This document shows positions 39,901-46,163 of a stretch of 64,000 nucleotides of DNA, one piece after another. Every line of letters starts with the position of its first letter. Within the stretch, counting starts at the first letter, position 1. The position numbers and the translations under genes are program-made. Below the pieces are notes generated by a model that saw only the letters and a program-made list of their open reading frames with translations, searched no databases and had not been told where the DNA came from. Origin of the DNA: Membranipora membranacea (taxonomy: Eukaryota; Bryozoa; Gymnolaemata; Cheilostomatida; Membraniporidae); NCBI GenBank assembly GCA_914767715.1, contig OU612075.1, forward strand, positions 6,884,001-6,948,000. The letters run 5' to 3'.

Positions 39901-42185
39901 CATGCTTAATTACACAGATCTATGAGCGATGGTAGGCGAACTTTCCTGTATCCTAGTATTGTCAATGATCCATAAAGCGTAACATATGGTGGAGTAAGCC
40001 TCTTTTATATATGATATAGCTTGCTGATGCAACCAACTGTCACAGCCAGGCCAGTGGCATGTAGGACAATTCAGGGGTAGACTCAGAGCGCTCAATATTA
40101 CACATAACCGTGATGCATTGAAGAATCTAAATTTCAACCATACATCTCAAATATCAATCAAATATCTTCTTTAGTTCAAAGTTGCAAAGTTTACATACTA
40201 AAACTTTTATGGTTCAAAGGCTTATGAAATATATTCATGATAATTAAAAATGAAACATGACACTCTGATGTCCACGCTGATGTCCAAGCTAATGTCATAA
40301 AAATATAGCCGGTAGACAAGTATATAGACAAATATTGTCAACGGAAGGTTGGTGGATTTTTTTTACGATTCAATTCCAGGTGGGTGTAACCTCATGTACC
40401 CATACAATGATGTGGCATAGTTTCCGTCCTACAATAAACCTATCACCTGAGTGAAAATATGTTAATCGTATGGATTTCGATAGTATGTAATGGTTTACCT
40501 GTCGCTATTTATTTGCAATACCTATCAATAACAATGTTATATCTTGATGGTGATACAACGCTGATCACAAATAAATAATCTTTTGCTCCCTAAAACAATC
40601 AAGCCGTTTAGGTGGCCTAACTTACCATTGTGAAGGATTTGATGCTAATCACAAATCAATCTCTGGTCCCACCAATGAAGGTACCATTGATAACAGGACT
40701 GGGAGTTGCACGCTCCTTCATTTTGTTTGCCAGAGATGGGAGAACTCCAAAAAGACACTCGCATATCACCCCTAAAAATTGACTTGACTTAATGTATCTC
40801 AAGACGATGATTATATTTTTTTTACATTGTTTTGACAGAAAAGCTGACTATATACAGTACAATTCTCAAGGAACGTTGCAAAGAGTGGCAGTAAAAAGAG
40901 TGATTAAGCTTATCACTCCCGAGATTAATAATTGATGCAAACAACAATAATGCCAATGATACCATCCATATCAGCGCTGCTCCAGCTGATCCTTTTCTTT
41001 ATTTGAATTGATCATCAAGAAAGCGAGACTATATGGTTGGGACAGCACAGATTGACACTGTCTGCGATCAACTGTTCAAATAAATTTTGATTTCCATTAC
41101 ATGGTTGACAATACTTTTGTATTAAACTATATCATTAACACACAATAATGACAATCTTATGGCAGGTATAAATGTAAGCAAGCCATGCCTGTTTATGCCA
41201 TGCCATGCCATGCCTATACTAATTGTTGGATGAACCTCTTTTTTTTAGCAAATGTGACAATTTTGATAGCGGCAGGTGACAATCCTGACCACCGAGTTAT
41301 CATAGTACTCTATGATCCAGACATGTGCAATGATAATGGAGGGAGGTTCTTGCTGAGTGGTAAGTGTTTAGTTTTCTTTGGGAGGGTGAGATGTTGGTTT
41401 ACAAAAATGGGTTATCTTTATCTTTATTAGAACATTTAAGTTGTCTAGTCATCTACATAGCAACACATTACATGTAAAATCAAGCCTATTATATTACATT
41501 ATCTGACACTGTGAAGGCTCATTCTATAACAACACAATAGTGAATGTAATTTATTTAGCAGGCAGGGTTAATTAGACAATAATGGAAGCTGGTTGGTTCA
41601 TTGTAAATGGGTCAAATCTCGACAATTCTAGAATTGTACAGAATTGTCAGACAATTCAGGGGCATGAAACGCAGTGCAGACATCTAAGAACTAGAGTAAA
41701 ACTAGAACATGGACAAAAAAAAAACTCATTGTCACCGCGACGTTGTACTCATTGTAATATATACAACATTTACAGCAGCTGCCCATATGCACCACCCTGA
41801 CCAATCAATTATGTCTGATTGCTTGTTCCCTCTCTCAAAATATACATGTTCTATAAGTTGATAGTAAGATTCTCAATTTAACATTTTGTTATCAGGCGCA
41901 TGGCACCAAAACTCCTTATAGAATGGATGGGTAGAAAAAGGGGAAAATACCTTCCATTTACTTTTCATGATTTAAATAGGGGCTTGCTGAAAATATCAAA
42001 TCACTCTCAAATTAAATTATTACTGATATCAGACTAAAACTCTCTTATTCTATGACATCAGCATATAGTATTTTAGATAAAATGCAGACATTATGTCACA
42101 TCTTACCTTGAGAGGAGCCAAGGTAGAATAAGATCAGGATCGCCACCACCAATATGTATCGGCAGCATATAGCTTCAGACATCAT
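6869..42185 (-). CDS. Gene A: receptor-type protein tyrosine phosphatase, interrupted and partly degenerate
   Basis: A 28-exon minus-strand gene. Exons, 5' to 3': 42107-42185, 20367-20622, 19697-19963, 18681-19181, 18073-18417, 17602-17699, 16984-17167, 16656-16765, 16243-16459, 15577-15966, 14757-14928, 14496-14509, 13494-13744, 13233-13317, 13005-13078, 12627-12663, 12290-12387, 11960-12088, 11530-11672, 10996-11146, 10365-10469, 9720-9861, 9223-9293, 8540-8662, 8031-8183, 7686-7819, 7211-7319 (truncated) and the orphan 6869-6949. Domains: signal peptide, two PAN-like modules, module X, FN3-like modules, transmembrane helix, catalytic D1, pseudophosphatase D2. It would remove phosphate from phosphotyrosine on inner-membrane targets. 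Three insults: a 20.7-kb transposon in intron 1, a 5-base deletion in exon 2 and a deletion of the end of exon 27. Without an alternative start or splice, the full product cannot be made, so A may be a young pseudogene. Confidence 0.8.
7211..9861 (-). CDS. Gene A exons 22-27: D2 phosphatase-like domain, truncated
   Basis: Exons 9720-9861, 9223-9293, 8540-8662, 8031-8183, 7686-7819 and 7211-7319. Recognisable pieces: DYINAVTVD, GFIATQTPLPDTRADFWSLI, EDLYWPDE and CRNGSRLTG. The CX5R Cys and Arg remain, but there is no WPD loop, so D2 is probably regulatory. Exon 27 lacks about 72-75 bases, including the splice donor, compared with gene B. It reads on from RIEQE through an extra QLFQYSSYIMS to a TGA at 7211-7213, removing the last conserved helices. 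Confidence 0.8.
7390..7620 (-). mobile_element. tRNA-derived SINE in the gene A D2 intron
   Basis: On the minus strand, TGGTTCAGTGGTAAGC (A-box-like) and GGTTTGATTCC (B-box) lie about 40 bases apart. Gene B has the same element in the same intron (about 53.4-53.75 kb). The copy C intron is only about 180 bases and lacks it. Confidence 0.5.
8672..8980 (-). repeat. Interspersed repeat, first copy
   Basis: About 300 bases between gene A exons 24 and 23, absent from the same intron in gene B, which is 280 bases shorter. A second copy lies in the opposite orientation at about 61,690-61,975 (gene B, next to the transmembrane exon). Shared tracts include gggaacatatctgaccctga and the tail region ttactgacac. 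No family recognised. Confidence 0.55.
10365..13317 (-). CDS. Gene A exons 14-21: catalytic phosphatase domain D1
   Basis: Eight exons (85, 74, 37, 98, 129, 143, 151 and 105 bases), identical in length to gene B. Visible motifs in order: KNRFKNI (usually KNRY), DYINANYIK, EHFIASQGP, WRLIHDTT, AVYWPEDTG, FTQWPDHGVP (general-acid loop) and VHCSDGVGRTG (CX5R nucleophile loop with Cys and Arg). All catalytic residues are present, so D1 should hydrolyse phosphotyrosine. The phosphotyrosine-contact loop has Phe where most family members have Tyr. Confidence 0.9.
13494..13744 (-). CDS. Gene A exon 13: juxtamembrane segment with YQNM motif
   Basis: Eighty-four residues, from DAERPQTP to PFRDDFN, linking the membrane to D1. 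It contains ERDTYQNMGS, identical at YQNM in gene B. If phosphorylated, the motif fits both Grb2-type (YxN) and PI3-kinase-type (YxxM) SH2 binding. The last third (DIYQIVQTEHQNNPTYPF) matches the helix that precedes D1 in receptor phosphatases. Confidence 0.8.
14496..14509 (-). CDS. Gene A exon 12: 14-base microexon
   Basis: Fourteen bases flanked by AG and GTACGT. They encode the residues between RRRQG and DAERP (SKRQ) and exactly bridge the phases of exons 11 and 13. The equivalent exon in gene B is 68 bases; both leave a remainder of 2 when divided by 3. It could be skipped or missed in gene models. Confidence 0.6.
14757..14928 (-). CDS. Gene A exon 11: transmembrane segment
   Basis: VAPTTQPP and a Thr/Gly-rich stalk lead into a hydrophobic run of about 25 residues (from AAIIGGVAGGVGAAIAA through IFLVIFL), which stops at LRRRQ. 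This is a single-pass type I helix followed by a positive stop-transfer signal. Gene B's exon (62152-62257) is shorter because it lacks the stalk. Confidence 0.85.
15101..15238. repeat. Direct repeat with internal hairpin
   Basis: A unit of about 51 bases starting caatacttcgcattgacac occurs at 15,102-15,153 and 15,186-15,236. Between the copies, ctgcaagtgcttgccata (about 15,164-15,181) is the reverse complement of tatggcaagcacttgcag (about 15,121-15,138), so the region can fold. It lies in the gene A intron after exon 10. Confidence 0.7.
15577..15966 (-). CDS. Gene A exon 10: membrane-proximal ectodomain
   Basis: A single 130-codon exon with ITLPNITTI, FSTLWIVVQQV, TYTAAKIALV, FIVGDGQTYG and YNIYVGYQAV. 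It resembles the membrane-proximal FN3-like module of other receptor phosphatases (Y-x-A-A-x-I, F-x-I-G-D, Y-x-x-Y-V-x-Y). An RSRRRRS stretch inside it could be a furin-type cleavage site, a feature known in some receptor phosphatases; whether it is cut is inference. The exon length equals gene B's. Confidence 0.7.
16243..16765 (-). CDS. Gene A exons 8-9: FN3 module
   Basis: Exon 16656-16765 encodes VPKGPDNLRATERSNNSATL then QWDLIN and KYQ. Exon 16243-16459 encodes VNCTVKNNTF, LEVDGLLSQVQYECQVKALL and LWTKPQ. This is a textbook FN3 pattern: P-x(n)-W, then L-x-P-x-T-x-Y-like LLSQVQYECQVKA. Both exon lengths (110 and 217 bases) equal those of gene B. Confidence 0.75.
16984..17699 (-). CDS. Gene A exons 6-7: extracellular beta module
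   Basis: Exons 17602-17699 and 16984-17167 join in phase: RPMLTDSKVSN, PGEQRNVRLHTTHL, then NDGCVQTVKITHES, PWSFTKDQGVSFTITV and QQVWLHSYTTMK. I do not recognise the domain. The alternating pattern suggests a beta-sandwich between the two FN3-like modules. The counterpart in gene B would lie beyond the right edge. Confidence 0.5.
18073..18417 (-). CDS. Gene A exon 5: FN3-like module
   Basis: Encodes EYLVVTGISADISSM, then VQLSWGDP and YYARIQVVRN, the W-x and Y-x-A-R-I-Q-V spacing expected of an FN3 sandwich. I place the donor at A|GTAAGT (after QQFCA), not at the later GGTGAG. Only the earlier site gives the phase that keeps exon 6 open. Confidence 0.6.
18681..19181 (-). CDS. Gene A exon 4: module X
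   Basis: A single 167-codon exon, DTPGATVLTV to RPFVAG, highly similar to gene D 245-718. It is nine residues longer, mainly from a GGGTSST loop and KTDRDYNGG near its end. It is a beta-rich extracellular module of unknown family with DGYLVAWQYFTRSSG, FKLIDYTLLN and NFHFITDKFVKIKQGD. No disabling change is seen. Confidence 0.65.
19697..19963 (-). CDS. Gene A exon 3: second PAN-like module
   Basis: Eighty-nine residues, open, with SCMSRCVDHVGG, KCELVDKRSDDD and a closing HWYL. The length is identical to gene D exon 3. The acceptor is at 19,964-19,965, and the GTAAGT donor just left of 19,697 keeps the phase into module X. Confidence 0.75.
20367..20622 (-). CDS. Gene A exon 2: first PAN-like module, frameshifted by a 5-base deletion
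   Basis: Begins ALPCNWTTHDK and follows the gene D module through CQRKCVEEST. It then loses frame near 20,487 because five bases present in gene D (261-base exon) are missing (256 bases here). A TAA stop follows within a few codons in the original frame. The remaining half (ELLEEN..., RPICA) is still recognisable in another frame, so the deletion is recent. Confidence 0.75.
20998..21266 (+). repeat. Left terminal inverted repeat of the CACTA element
   Basis: The terminal CACTG is followed by GACAATTC-type subterminal repeats and a perfect 16-base palindrome, ACAATTCTAGAATTGT (21,037-21,052). It matches the right end in reverse complement with scattered differences out to about 21,266. Subterminal repeats of this kind bind transposase in plant CACTA elements. 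Confidence 0.85.
22536..23636 (-). CDS. Second reading frame inside the CACTA element, unknown function (3' exons)
   Basis: Three minus-strand exons join in phase: 23453-23636 (FQSGNNTRVALLF, KADSLTISKMSYRRIQQSC), 22998-23141 (KLEGRKRAQLPEEGELFPLA, DNAARHIKE) and 22536-22643 (LDRRRGVMCLKQKKLSKR, ending VVKPDI and TAA). The chain is basic with a central acidic patch and no recognised domain. It could be an accessory (TnpA-like) protein or the 3' end of a captured gene. No start exon is identified. Confidence 0.4.
22683..22760 (+). mobile_element. tRNA-like SINE head inside the CACTA element
   Basis: TGGCTCAGTTGGTTAGAGCG (A-box) and GGTTCAAATCC (B-box) are spaced as in a tRNA. The acceptor ends do not pair well, so this is a SINE head rather than a tRNA gene. 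Confidence 0.5.
23840..24090 (+). mobile_element. LINE pol fragment nested in the CACTA element
   Basis: Plus strand: IEKLIRARDKAFKKRCKFW followed by ALVQRSIRGSKRALI. This pattern (K-x-x-I-R-x-R-D-K-A-F-K then a basic helix) is typical of the linker between endonuclease and reverse transcriptase in CR1-like LINEs. It is short and isolated. Confidence 0.45.
24495..24672 (-). CDS. Possible exon of the second reading frame in the element
   Basis: An open minus-strand stretch after a TTTGCAG acceptor, Lys-rich: PLKSKKASTSAKEFHLDKLF, GTKENEAKSKKRGK and IPKAIPNSICG, with a GTAAGC that could be the donor. It may belong upstream of the exons at 22.5-23.6 kb. I do not recognise it. Confidence 0.3.
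28230..29110 (+). mobile_element. LINE (R1/I-like) reverse transcriptase-RNase H remnant
   Basis: Plus strand: WYLDYADDLVIAIKS (catalytic YADD), VEDWCLQKGLSVNPNKTELH, then ALMSATRAF, APTLALEIILNILPLEI, and a possible RNase H start ICSYTDVSSNE. Order and wording match R1/I/jockey-type elements with an RNase H domain. Several stops and shifts show decay. It sits between transposase exons. Confidence 0.7.
34179..34408 (+). CDS. Possible plus-strand terminal exon inside the element
   Basis: After a TTTTTGACAG acceptor, an open frame reads DIRPQKGRTGTKATVCRQLI, GSACNISEPLHGLFYQLQ and TADCRTRMFL before TGA at 34,406-34,408. It looks coding but matches nothing I know, and no upstream plus-strand exon can be fixed. 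It runs antisense within a transposase intron. Confidence 0.3.
35664..41248. other. Interior of the CACTA element without a recognised gene
   Basis: No convincing gene. Two minus-strand stretches may be exon relics: about 39,343-39,562 (SDGRLHGIGTWELAG, IGYGQTTGCIVGSQEDQG, with an acceptor at its 5' end but no good donor) and about 37,165-37,260 (KGERKTATTDIAGRDREVFG followed by GTAATG). A 14-base-stem perfect hairpin lies at 36,893-36,924. Confidence 0.4.
36893..36924. repeat. Perfect short hairpin
   Basis: CAATGAACTCCCTC, a GGAA loop, then GAGGGAGTTCATTG. A 14-base stem without mismatch inside the CACTA element; role unknown. Confidence 0.75.
41249..41359 (+). CDS. Possible plus-strand exon next to the right end of the element
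   Basis: A 111-base stretch between a T-rich AG and GTAAGT, reading ANVTILIAAGDNPDHRVIIV then LYDPDMCNDNGGRFLLSG. Good splice sites and a protein-like sequence, but no partner exon is found and no family is recognised. Confidence 0.25.
41410..41676 (-). repeat. Right terminal inverted repeat of the CACTA element
   Basis: Reverse complement of the left end, ending ...CGCAGTG at 41,676 and followed by the CAG duplication. It contains the same 16-base palindrome at 41,622-41,637. Confidence 0.85.
42107..42185 (-). CDS. Gene A exon 1: initiator Met and signal peptide, stranded by the transposon
   Basis: Starts with ATG-ATG (Met-Met-Ser-Glu), followed by a hydrophobic core (LVVAILILFYLG), SSQ and a GTAAGA donor. 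It is the same length (79 bases) as gene D exon 1. It lies just right of the CACTA element, and its flanking intron sequence continues, by comparison with gene D, on the far side of the element at 20,997. It is therefore exon 1 of gene A, separated from exon 2 by about 21.5 kb. Confidence 0.8.
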
Positions 42186-45100
42186 CAATAATTACTCCTG
42201 TCAACAGGTTTGACATATATTTTCCAACCTGTAACAGCAGAAACCAACGTTAAGCGTCTAAGATCAGAATCTTGATTCTAAACAATCTGTGTCATCCCTC
42301 AATTTTGGCTTTAAAAGCAAGCACACCAAATTGAATTGAACTAGAAATGCTCTTTATCTACATCTAATCTAAAACGCTCCAGTGATAAAGGCTTCACTTA
42401 TTCGTGCTGAGTTGGTGTGAAAGCAAACTTCCTATAGTAGATAGTAGAGACTGGATTTCTTTGGTCAAACTAAGCTGATAAGGCAATCTCAGATATGGAG
42501 TTCAATGAGGTCACGCTAATTTGGAGTGGTTGCAAACTTCCTCATCCACTTATAAAATGCCCATAGTACGGCTGCTCAAAAGCATTAGGAAATAACTCAG
42601 AAAGGGTTACTCCAAACAAAGTGAACTGAGAAACAGCAGCATGATCACAATTTGAATGCGCTTACTTTCTCAATGAATCGTATTAATGCTCTGCAAGACT
42701 TCCTATAAGTATGATTTAGCTGCCACCCAGAACTTCATTCTGCCTAGATTCACCCAGTTTAAAAATTTATTTCAATCTAAAAGGGTCTGGAATGGGGGAG
42801 GGTACTTTTCATGATGATTTAAGGATCATCTAGGTCACAGATAAGCTTTGATCTTGGTAGGCTTCCTAAAAATCAACTTTCCACTAGAAGTGGCGGTTGC
42901 ATCAGAACTGACAAAATTCCAAACAAAGATAGTTTTTTTCAAAAGCTACGCAACCCTTAATTGCCAGTCCCCAAAAGTAATAAGAGATTAGTTTCAAGAT
43001 TGAATGCTAATCAACACAGTAAGGTCCACCTCCTGGTTGTATTCATAAATTAAGTATGAATAAATCTGGGTCAGGAAGTTGAGCACTTGAGATTGAAAGG
43101 CTAGTCTCCCCTAGAACAACCTTGTACCCTCTGGTAACAGTGGTACTGCAAAACCGGCGAATAGATGTGGGCGTTGCCCCTTGATACACTCGATGCCTGT
43201 TTCGCATTGCTGCCAAAGTGACCACAAGGTTCATGCATGATGGAATAAAAGTCACCATTGCGTCATGTCTGCTGCTAATGCAACTTCAGCTTGACATATG
43301 CATGGTGAATGAATTTGATTTGGGCTGTTGTGATGGATATGCTTGGGCTCTCGAAAAAGACAGAGGAGGGGAATAGAACTAGTTCATCAAATTCATGTCT
43401 CGCCCAAAAACAAGTTCGTTCGCTCTGGTGCGGGAGGGATATTCGCGAAATCATCTATCAAAGTGTTGCCACAATACCTTGCAGCCTTTTTAATATCACT
43501 CCAGGAGGAACAAATATACTCTTCGGCGCAACATGATTCAATACACTAGGCGCTGAGTGAGATCATTTCCAAAGTTTCATTATAAGAGCACAGTCAACAA
43601 TAAGGAGCATGAATTTGAGTCTCACTTGTAAGCCTCAAGTAAATATTGACAATAGGACATTATTAGAAGTACGCACCTGAGCAATGATTGTTGACCTTTA
43701 AGTCAGGGTTTGGGTTTCACTAGATCTCCACAAGTGATGTCACATGAGTCATCTGTTGTAGAAAAACTGCAGCTTAGCTTACAGCTAAGCCTCTGCAATG
43801 TGAAACGCATATATTTTTGGATAGCTTTCTTAATATCTGAGGTAACTTCCTTGTTGATAAGAGTTTCAGATTTGTGCTGATAGTAGTAGTTTTGTGTTTG
43901 ATCATTGTTACCATTGTTCGTATCTAAACAAACGTATGTTGTAAGGTGTTGATTTAGATAATTAACTCCATTATATGAATTGGGTCCTACAAAAAATTGT
44001 ATTGGTGACCGCACTCTATTGAAATGTTTTATAAAAAGCGCTGTCACTGAGAGTAATAAAACAATGCTTGAGAATGACTAAGGAGAAACTTTGTTGCTTG
44101 CACAAACAGAACTCGACTTGATGAATGCGGTCACGAATGAGGGCAACTCCCAAAAACGAAGCAAGCTGGTGAGCCAAATTTTATCTTGAAATTATTTTTT
44201 TCTGTCACTGCATCCAAAAATTCAGCAAATTGATTGTAGACTGACAATAAAAATTGGATATATAATAATTATATCAATCATGATAATCACAGTTCAATAA
44301 TCAAATTCTATTGATATTGTATTACTGTAAGCTATGCAGTGTTAGCGTTAGAAGCTAAAGACAAGGAAAGAATTGTCACAAGTTAAAATAATTTATCTTC
44401 CTTCTCAGATGGGAAAACATAACGGTATCAAGCATTATGTTCCTCACTGAGGATGCACACCTGCTGGTGACATTTAAAAAAATAAATCATTCTTAGAATT
44501 CAATTTCTTTATTATGAAAAGACCATATTGGCCAAATATTTAAAGTAGAAATTCGAGATAAATTTATTTTGTATCATTGGAATGCTCATAATAATGTGAG
44601 TAGCAATATAGGGACCTAGTGTGCACCTTACCAGCCAAAATTGATTTAAGTTCTGACTTTCGAAAAATTTTGGGGTCCTGATGGGGTCTTCCCAGGGTTT
44701 ATCTCCCCTGCTGAAAGCGGAAGCAAAAGAGTCTGCAGTGAGGGCAGTTAGCATAGAGATGATATCCAATCTCAGTGATCTAGTATTATAAGGCATTTAT
44801 AGATGCTAGCTCTCTTTTTTTGGTGCGCAGGCGTTATTCCCTTAACTTCTCAGCTCTTTTGCTTCCACTTTTAGCAGGAGAGATAAACCCTGGGAAGACC
44901 CCGTCAGAACCCCAAAATTTTTTGAAAGTCGAACTTAAATCAAATTTGGCCAGTAAGGTGCGCACTAGGTCCCTATATTGCTTCTCACAGTATTATGAGC
45001 ATTCCAATGATACAAAAAAAATTATCTCGTATTTCCCAGAGAGTGATAGCCATAAAAATGCACAACAATTTCAAGGATTTCAACCTACTTTTGTTGGCAT

Positions 45101-46163
45101 TATTCAATCACAGTTGTTGTAAGGTGATGATGATGTATTTTTGCAAAGGGGCAGGGTGCCATTGAACTGTATATTATTTATGCAATTCTATGAATTGAAA
45201 CTTATGGCCCTTTTGCCCCCTATTTGTCAGTGGATGGTTTTTTTTGACAGCCTTTTCCTAAGTTCTTAGCCCAAGGTACAAAAGACCTGGATAATTTTGC
45301 TTGGATAAAAAGTTACATAAGGCCCCAGTTTTATAACGTAGACCATGATTCATTCTATCATTCATTGCTATTGTTGGGAAGTTTGTTTGCAAATAAATAA
45401 AAAAACTATGAAAACTTAATGACGAATTGCTACTATTTCTTTCAAAATATAGGAATATATATTCAAGAAGGCAAAGCAGGAAAATTGCATAATTGTTCGT
45501 AAAAAAATTTTACATAAAAAGGGAGCACCTTTTATGTGATTAGAATAAAATTTGGGAATAGATATGTAAAATTTGAACTCAGCTGTTTCTCATTCACACA
45601 TTAAAGCTGAAGAGTCCTACATACAAATTGTAGGGAAAATTCATCCGTCTCTTCGAATAAATCATAACAAAATTCGACCAGCCTTAACGTGATTAATAAA
45701 TCTTTTCGTCAAGAGAGGAAAACTTAACAGAGAAAAATATTATTGTACGTATGAGTATCATTACTAATATAATTCTTGTAATATGAGGGAATGGTAGTAA
45801 ATTATGAGAATGAGTGTGAAACTTGTGAATCATTCTAAATAGCAATAATAATTATGATTGTGTTGAAATTTATGCAAAAACTGCAGCAGAATTCTCTTTG
45901 TAAGTGAGAAAATTCATCTTCGATGCTATCTATAGCTATATCTGTTGCAAACAAAAAAAATATAATTTTTGCATATATATAAATATTATCACTGCTAAGT
46001 TATAAAATAAAATTAATGCCTTGCAATGGTTGAATGTTGCAAACTGTTTTGCATAAAAGCATATTATATATAAATATTATGACACGGTCATCTGAGAGCT
46101 ATGTTAAAAAATAAAATAAATGCCTTGCCATGTCTACTTTGTAAAGTTCACAGTTCCTTGAAA
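42186..46163 (-). other. Spacer between gene A and copy C, duplicated upstream region
   Basis: 42,186-45,200 is a second copy of the region upstream of gene D (4.0-6.7 kb). It should contain gene A's promoter and 5' UTR, though no core promoter motif stands out. A foldback insertion occupies 44,554-45,029. From 45,200 to 46,163 I see only AT-rich sequence with no gene. Confidence 0.5.
44554..45029. mobile_element. Foldback element, about 476 bases, carrying a LINE-like N-terminal fragment
   Basis: Starts CGAGATAAATTTATTTTGTA and ends with the near reverse complement at 45,029. Arms of about 165 bases (44,554-44,722 and 44,860-45,029) flank a loop of about 135 bases. The gene D spacer at about 6,518 lacks it. 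The right arm reads, on the plus strand, ALLLPLLAGEINPGKTPSEP, reminiscent of the LLLSGDIxxNPGP motif at the start of many LINE pol proteins. Confidence 0.6.

Larger units (their letters stand above)
20998..41676 (-). mobile_element. CACTA/EnSpm DNA transposon, 20,679 bases
   Basis: Begins CACTGCGTTTCATGCCCCTG and ends with its exact reverse complement. Terminal inverted repeats extend about 260 bases with small differences. The target-site duplication is CAG at 20,995-20,997 and 41,677-41,679. CACTG ends and a 3-base duplication are hallmarks of CACTA/EnSpm. Interior minus-strand exons encode a Tnp2-type transposase. The flanks join into sequence matching gene D around an uninterrupted CAG at 3454-3456, which proves insertion into gene A intron 1. 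The transposase has an in-frame stop and LINE fragments are nested inside, so this copy is probably not self-mobile. Confidence 0.92.

Noticed and set aside
42107-42185. The signal-peptide exon at 42.1 kb as the start of a separate small gene
   Set aside because: Its intron flank continues at 20,997 across the CACTA element, and phase and length match exon 1 of gene D, so it belongs to gene A.
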